The position numbers were made by a program, and so were the translations under genes. Source: Liriodendron chinense (taxonomy: Eukaryota > Streptophyta > Magnoliopsida > Magnoliales > Magnoliaceae). Taken from it: a stretch of 64,000 nucleotides of DNA. The notes under the pieces are model-generated. The model was given only the letters and a program-made list of their open reading frames with translations. It had not been told where the DNA came from and did not search any database. The stretch is taken from NCBI GenBank assembly GCA_003013855.2, contig ML058384.1, positions 16,626,176 through 16,690,175 of the forward strand, given 5' to 3'. Each line of letters starts with the position of its first letter. Within the stretch, counting starts at the first letter, position 1. Shown piece after piece: positions 52,101 to 58,100 of the stretch.

Positions 52101-55100
52101 TCACACATGATCGTACATCCTCTGGCTTGCCATATGAGTTTAAAGGTATTTACGTATGCCTTTATATTCGCATACTCTGTGTCAGTCCATTTTCCCCTAA
52201 TCTCCTTGGCTGTGGGAGCTTTAATTCCTTCACCTGCTTCTGCTGTTGCATCAATTACCACCTGCCAATATGGAGAGTTTGCCGCATTAGGGGGTATGTT
52301 GACATGTATAAATAACTTTGCTGCTGCCCTACCCAGTTTCTTAAGAGAAGTTCTACTCCACATTTGTTTTATCTTCTTTTGTTTACTAGATTCTTTCCTA
52401 AAGAGGATCGGATCAACAGAGGGTCTCCTAGGCACATCTTCTTCTTCCACATCTACATGTATAGGATGACGAGCTGCATGTGAAGATGTGCCCTAAACAT
52501 ACGCTTTAATCCACCAAACATACCCCCTCCAACCCCAGCTGTACTTCCCGTTGGGGCTGCAGTTGTACTCCCCTGGCCACTCCCACTCCCACTCGCACTT
52601 GAACCAAACGTGCGTCGATGTTCTTCCTCTTCACGAGCATAGCGCATGCTTTTTCTCCTAGCTATAGTCATTTCTCGATCAGAATCTTCCTCAGAATCAA
52701 TGATATCTTCGCCACGAACGCCCATATATTCTGGACTAAACACTTCTTGTCAGGCCGCATCAAGGATATCATCTTTCTTTTTCTGCACAGCAGCTCGTTT
52801 CCCCTTTGACTCATCTAAATTGGCTTGCATCAGTATCATTATCTTTTTGGGAAATTTGGTGCATCCTGCAACTTGACCCTTTCGATTTGCCAAATGTTGT
52901 TTAAGTCGCGTAATTCTATCACTTATTATTCTATAACAATAGTTGCATTTTATTTGGTGCCTTTCACCACCTACCTTCTGACAATGTTCCCATCCAATAT
53001 CCTCATTTGCAGTTCCACTTCCAGTTCCAGACATTTTTTAATTAGAGATGGCTTATGTGACTATGTCACTTAGATATTGAGTCTAAGAGTGAATTACTTA
53101 GATTTTAAAACTTATAAATGTAGTTGTAAATATTAAATACAGTTAATGAAATCAAGTACTAACTAAATTCAAATACTAAACCCTATGGGCTACAAGCCTA
53201 CAAAGTACAACTACGAAGCTCCACAACGGTAAAACCTATCGAAAAAATAAAAATTTAAACATACATTAGTCATTAATCTGTAAATATGATTCTCCATGTT
53301 TTAAAAAAAATGATTTTCTCTAATTTTTAAAATTATTCCGAAATTAAAAAAAATACAAAAAAAATAACAAACCATATGCATAATCCGTAAAATGCACATG
53401 ATTATGTTCTATTATAAGTAACACATGTTATCCAACCTTTAAACCATAATTTTTTTTTTGAAAAAAATGATTTTCCCTAATTTTTAAAATTATTCCGAAA
53501 TTAAAAAATACAAAAAGAAAAAAACAAACCATGTGCATAATCTGTAAAATGCACATGATTACATTCTATTATAAGTAACACATATTATCCAACCTTTAAA
53601 CCAGAAATTTTTTTTGATAAAAATGATTTTCCCTAATTTTTAAAATTATTCCGAAATTAAAAAAAAATACAAAACAATAGCAAATTATGTGCATAATCTG
53701 TAAAATGCTCATGATTGTGTTTTACTATATGTAACACATGTTATCCAACCTTTAAATCAGAATTTTTTTTGAAAAAAATGATTTTCCCTAATTTTTAAAA
53801 TTATTCCGAAATTAATCCGAAATTAAAAAAATACAAAAAATAGCAAACCATGTGCATAATCTGTAAAATGCACATGATTATGTTCTATTATAAGTAACAC
53901 ATGTTATCCAACCTTTAAACCAGAATTTTTTTTTGAAAAAAATAATTTTCCCTAATTTTTAAAATTATTCCGAAATTAAAAAAATACAAAAAAAAAAAAA
54001 TAACAAACCATGTGCATAATCTGTAAAATGCACATGATTATATTCTATTATAAGTAACACACATTATCCAACCTTTAAACCAGAATTTTTTTTGAAAAAA
54101 ATGATTTTCCCTAATTTTTAAAATTATTCCGAAATTAAAAAAAATACAAAAAAATAGCAAATCATGTGCATAATCTGTAAAATGCACATGATTGTGTCCT
54201 ACTATAAGTAACACATGTTATCCAACCATTAGACCCAAAAAAAAAAACATGATTTTTACTAATTTTTAATATTAATCCGAAAACAGTCAGAAATTAAAAA
54301 AATATAAAAAAAATATAAAAATATTGCATAATCTTGAAATACACATTTTAACATTTTACAATGGCTAGAACATCATAGCAAGGTGGAAAAAAAACGATTA
54401 GAGGAAGAAAAATGTATAAATACCTATTTTCGAATTTCTTCGAAAAATGGCCCACGGAGCTTCGATTCATCCAAATCGTAGAAATTGGTCGTTTTAATTC
54501 TCCAAAATAGACTAATTGTGGTCATTTTTAACAAAAGAACATATTAGAAAAAAAATGGGAGAAGAAAAGTGTGAAGAAATAAAAAAACATCAGATTTATA
54601 GAAAAAAAAAGTAGCCGTTTTTCGACCGTTACGTGGGGCGTAACGGCCGTTTTGGGGCGTAACGGCCGTTACGGGCCAAAATTTTGGGGTTCCCCGTTTT
54701 GGACCCCGTATCGTGTAACGGCGTCAGCCATTTCTGTTACGTATCGGCCGATACGGCCGATACGTAACCGTTTTGACACACCTTGGATCAAAGATTAAAG
54801 TGGGCCACATGAGACAAAATAGTGAGCATTAAACAAACATCGTTGAAATATACATATAGCCACAAAAATTTTATATCAGTATATGGGTTTTTGCGTTTTC
54901 AATTCATCTCAGTGACAACGACCTTATAAACGGTGTGGATGGCATATAAACATAAAATTGGAGCCTAGGAAGGTTTCAAAGGTAGGCATTTCTTTTCCCA
55001 GTTTTCCCTCTCGTGTGGCCCACTTAAGTCTTGAATTCAGCTTGTTTTTGGTAGTATGTCCTTAAATGAGCTCACAAAATGGATGGACGGGATTGATTAC

Positions 55101-58100
55101 TCACAGACATCACAGTGTATTTCACCTATCTTCCAAGCGCATGAAGGTTAGGTGCTTCGTGCGTTTGGGGCGAGAGGTTTTTTTGTTTTTTGAGTTGTTT
55201 TTCCTTGAGGGTAAAAATGTCTTTTAAAAATTAAAGTATATCATATGTAACGGTATATGACAGTAAGCGTTTTATTGGCTAACGGTAGAAAGCTTAGGTG
55301 GGTTTTACGGAAGTGTTTAAAAGCGTGCTTTTTTATTTTATTTTTATTTTTTTGGAATTCAACCAAAACATAGGTGTCCATGTGTCATTGTCTCAAAAAA
55401 AAAAAAAAAAAAAAAACCTAGATATTGTTAAGTTGGCTCATGGGAAAGGGAGGTTGGATGTAAATGGATCATTACTATCAAGCATAAACCAAACAGAGAG
55501 GTTGAGCACTACAAAGCTCATCTTGTGGCCGAAGGTTTACTTATACCCAAGGGCGGACTTCCACAAGACTTCTGACCTGTTGCGAAACTGAATTGTATGT
55601 GCATGTCACTCTCCCTGGCTGTCAATTTTCATGACCTCTCCATCAACTGGATGTCAAGAATGCCTTTATCCGTGGGGACCTGCATGAAGAAGTTTATACG
55701 ACACCTCCTTTGGGTTTCCTACCAGCTGCGTGGAGTGAATATGTTTGTAAGCTCCGCAAAGCCATTTTTGGTCTCAAGCATTCCCGACTGGCTTGGTTCC
55801 AACACTCTCGACATGCTAAATTATGAATATTTGCAAAGTTGTGTACTGTACTCTATTATTCAAACTTGTTATTGGTCTCTCTATTGTTATTATGTGTATG
55901 TCTTCATTGTTAAGGCCTATATTGATACCAATTGGATGTGGAATTCTTTATTCTCCACATAGTCATCTACTACTGGTTATTTCACCTTGGTGGTGGGGAT
56001 CTAGTGACATGGAAGAGAAAAAAACAATATGTTGGCTCGAGGCGGCTCCCTTCCGTCCCAATGATCCTCCTCACAAAACCTTAGTTTCTCACAGTTGTGG
56101 GCAGTGTGTCATCATTTTCTATACCTTAAGTGTTTCATCTGTCATGTTTATACTGCTTTTTAAACAGGTTTGAAATTCTTATTTCGATGACTGAATGTTT
56201 CCTATCTTTATACTGATACCTTTCTTGTTGATGTGTCTTTGTTCCTGTTGTTATTCCAGAATGCCTCTTTCCAAGCATTGTTGCCTATTCTTAGGCAAAG
56301 GATAATCGATAGCTTCACTCCTGAGGCCCGGGACATGTTTCAACGGGAGTTTAATTTTTTTGACAAAGTCACATCTATTTCTGGTGTTCTCTTTCCACTA
56401 CCAAAGGAAGAGCGTCGTGCTGGTATTCGGAGGTATTATTTGAATTTAGAATTTTTACATTATGTTATCCATGTCTGTTAAGGTAGTTGTTTAATTTGCT
56501 TGCCACCTGCAGAGAATTGGAGAAAATAGAGATGGAAGGGGATGATCTTTATCTACCTACTGCTACAAACAAGCTTGTACGTGGCATTCAGTTGGATAGT
56601 GGGATTGCTCTACAGTCTGCTGCAAAAGTTCCAATAATGATCACATTTAATGTAGTGGACAGGGATGGAAATCACAATGATGTAAAACCACAAGCCTGCA
56701 TCTTCAAGGTGAGCTTTTCTCTGTATATGTATCAGCTCACTTGTTGAATAAACCTGAACTATCCATTTGTGACATCTTTCACTGCTACTGGCATTGTCAT
56801 TACTAAATTGATCTTTAAAATTTAAATTACTTCCTCTGGGTGTCACAGATTTTAATTTCTTGTTTGTCTTGGAAATAACTTTTGAAGTTGACATAAGAGT
56901 TCTATTTCTTCCAGGAATTTAATTGTTGAATGAGGGTACTGAGTGTAATGTTGTACTTCATTCAACTCTAGCATACATCCATTCACCAATCTTTCATGAC
57001 TCATGCGTGATTGGCATTGTCATAAACATTGCACATTATAGCAGATTGAATGAATGCTCGCAGAATAGGCACTGTTATACAAATCATGGGACTGACTCAT
57101 AAATAATTCTGAATGAAATTGAGGACTTTCTTTTCTCCAATGATCTTTTGTATGTACAATAAAATTTGATTTCACTTGTGATGTGAGTTCTTACTCTGAC
57201 AACATCATCTGTTGGAACTGGTTATTTCATTTACTTGCAAGATTCAATCTATTTTCCAGCACCATATGAAAATAAGAACTCTGGTGTTGTTTGCCATGAT
57301 TTTGAGTTCACTAATGCATACAGGTAGATCTTCAAATCTTGACCAAAAATTCCCTAAAGACAATTGAGAAAGTAAAATGGAAAAAAAACTTGGAAAATTC
57401 TGTTACAAACTTATGAATAAGATTTTAAAGAACAAAAGAACTGTAGAATATGCCTGTTAAGGATGGTATATGTTGACATCCAATTTTTGCTAACTCTTGA
57501 TTTCAAAGATTCATGTGATATGATGAAATCCTCTCTTTGCTGCTTTATTTGACCCATTTCCTTACTATTTGGAGAATTTGGGGGGGAGTAATAGAACAGT
57601 TTAGTTGATACAGTTCCAAGGATATCTTAGCAAGAATCCTCATGAATTTTTCTGAACTACATTTCTCTGTCCTGATTATTCTTCACTGCTCACTATTAGT
57701 TATTTTCGGAGGTCAAGGGGCCTCATATGAGGTGACCCCCAGTCACCATTTCTCTTTGATATTTTCACAGGTGGACATGGTTTTGAGAGAAGAGTGCAAT
57801 CCCATATCGGTTTTTTCAATGGGAAAATTGCTGATCTCAATCTCAGGCCTTTAGTTTCCAGTTGACACCCCCATTTTATGTTTAAAGGGTCAGTGAGACA
57901 AGTATCTTAATCTGAAAGGCATCCTAACTCCTAAGGCGCTTCAAATCAGTATCAAGGTTTTCTATTAACATTGGCGGAAGTGGGGTTTACCAAAGCGGTG
58001 AAAGTGCCATTGTATGAATCATGGTAGAAGACAGCTCTTTGAAGATGTTAGCCACAGTTCTGCATTCCAATGCAACATGCTGCCTATGATATTTGGGTTA

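Larger units (their letters stand above)
46567..54785 (-). mobile_element. Large hAT element, CAAGGTGT family, with broken transposase gene (8.2 kb; about 5.5 kb without nested copy)
   Basis: Perfect 8-bp target duplication GATCAAAG (46559-46566 and 54786-54793). Ends GAAGGTGTCCCGTAGCGG and ..CCGTTTTGACACACCTTG form a short imperfect inverted repeat; the first C of the left end has become G. Both sub-ends hold dense TAACGG / CCGTTACGG / CCGATACGG palindromic words. A decayed BED/DUF659/hAT-dimer transposase gene runs on the minus strand. A 2.7-kb relative sits inside its left end. Confidence 0.93.
46478..55110. repeat. Foldback repeat copy 8, split by the large hAT element
   Basis: Left arm 46478-46566 (CACCATGATGTTTGTG, TTTTAGGACGTGAGATAAAA) and, beyond the hAT, core and right arm 54794-55110 (GTGGGCCACATGAGAC, CGACCTTATAAACGGTGTGG, GTGTGGCCCACTTAAG, ATGGATGGACGGGATTGATT). 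The GATCAAAG duplicated by the hAT lies in the left arm, where other copies have the CAGATC..AAA phrase. Confidence 0.78.
43116..55394. mobile_element. MULE-like long-TIR element (12.3 kb with nested insertions)
   Basis: The left end GAGACAATG.. and right end ..CATTGTCTC begin inverted repeats readable for about 200 bp: CCTATGTTTTGGTTGA, then TTTTAAAC, AAAACCC.CTTAAG, CTAACGGT / its mirrors, and TTTTTACC. Both sides adjoin runs of A in the copia target, so the expected 9-bp duplication would be poly-A and cannot be proven. No mudrA-type transposase. The interior consists of foldback copies, a CARTGTT element and the large hAT. Confidence 0.75.
42779..56075 (+). mobile_element. Copia 6 fragment, split by a 12.3-kb DNA element
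   Basis: Left part 42779-43115: linker to reverse transcriptase with LKTYVRRKKGP, LDLPIALCKEKRSCT and ATIPKRICQAFKLPW. Right part from 55395: LDIVKLAHGKG, QLDVKNAFIRGDLHEEVY, YVCKLRKAIFGLKHS, then a deletion and an RNase H remnant (AYIDTNWMW..., STTGYFTLV) to about 56075. Both parts belong to one element: the copia order continues exactly across the insertion. Its left end abuts the gypsy LTR. Confidence 0.85.

Noticed and set aside
51789..52469. 226-residue open frame on the + strand
   Set aside because: Antisense shadow of the transposase gene; the minus-strand reading has recognisable DUF659 motifs.
53306..54260. Regular repeat spacing that could suggest a CRISPR array
   Set aside because: The whole 160-bp unit repeats with no unique spacers, and it lies inside a plant transposon; it is a minisatellite.
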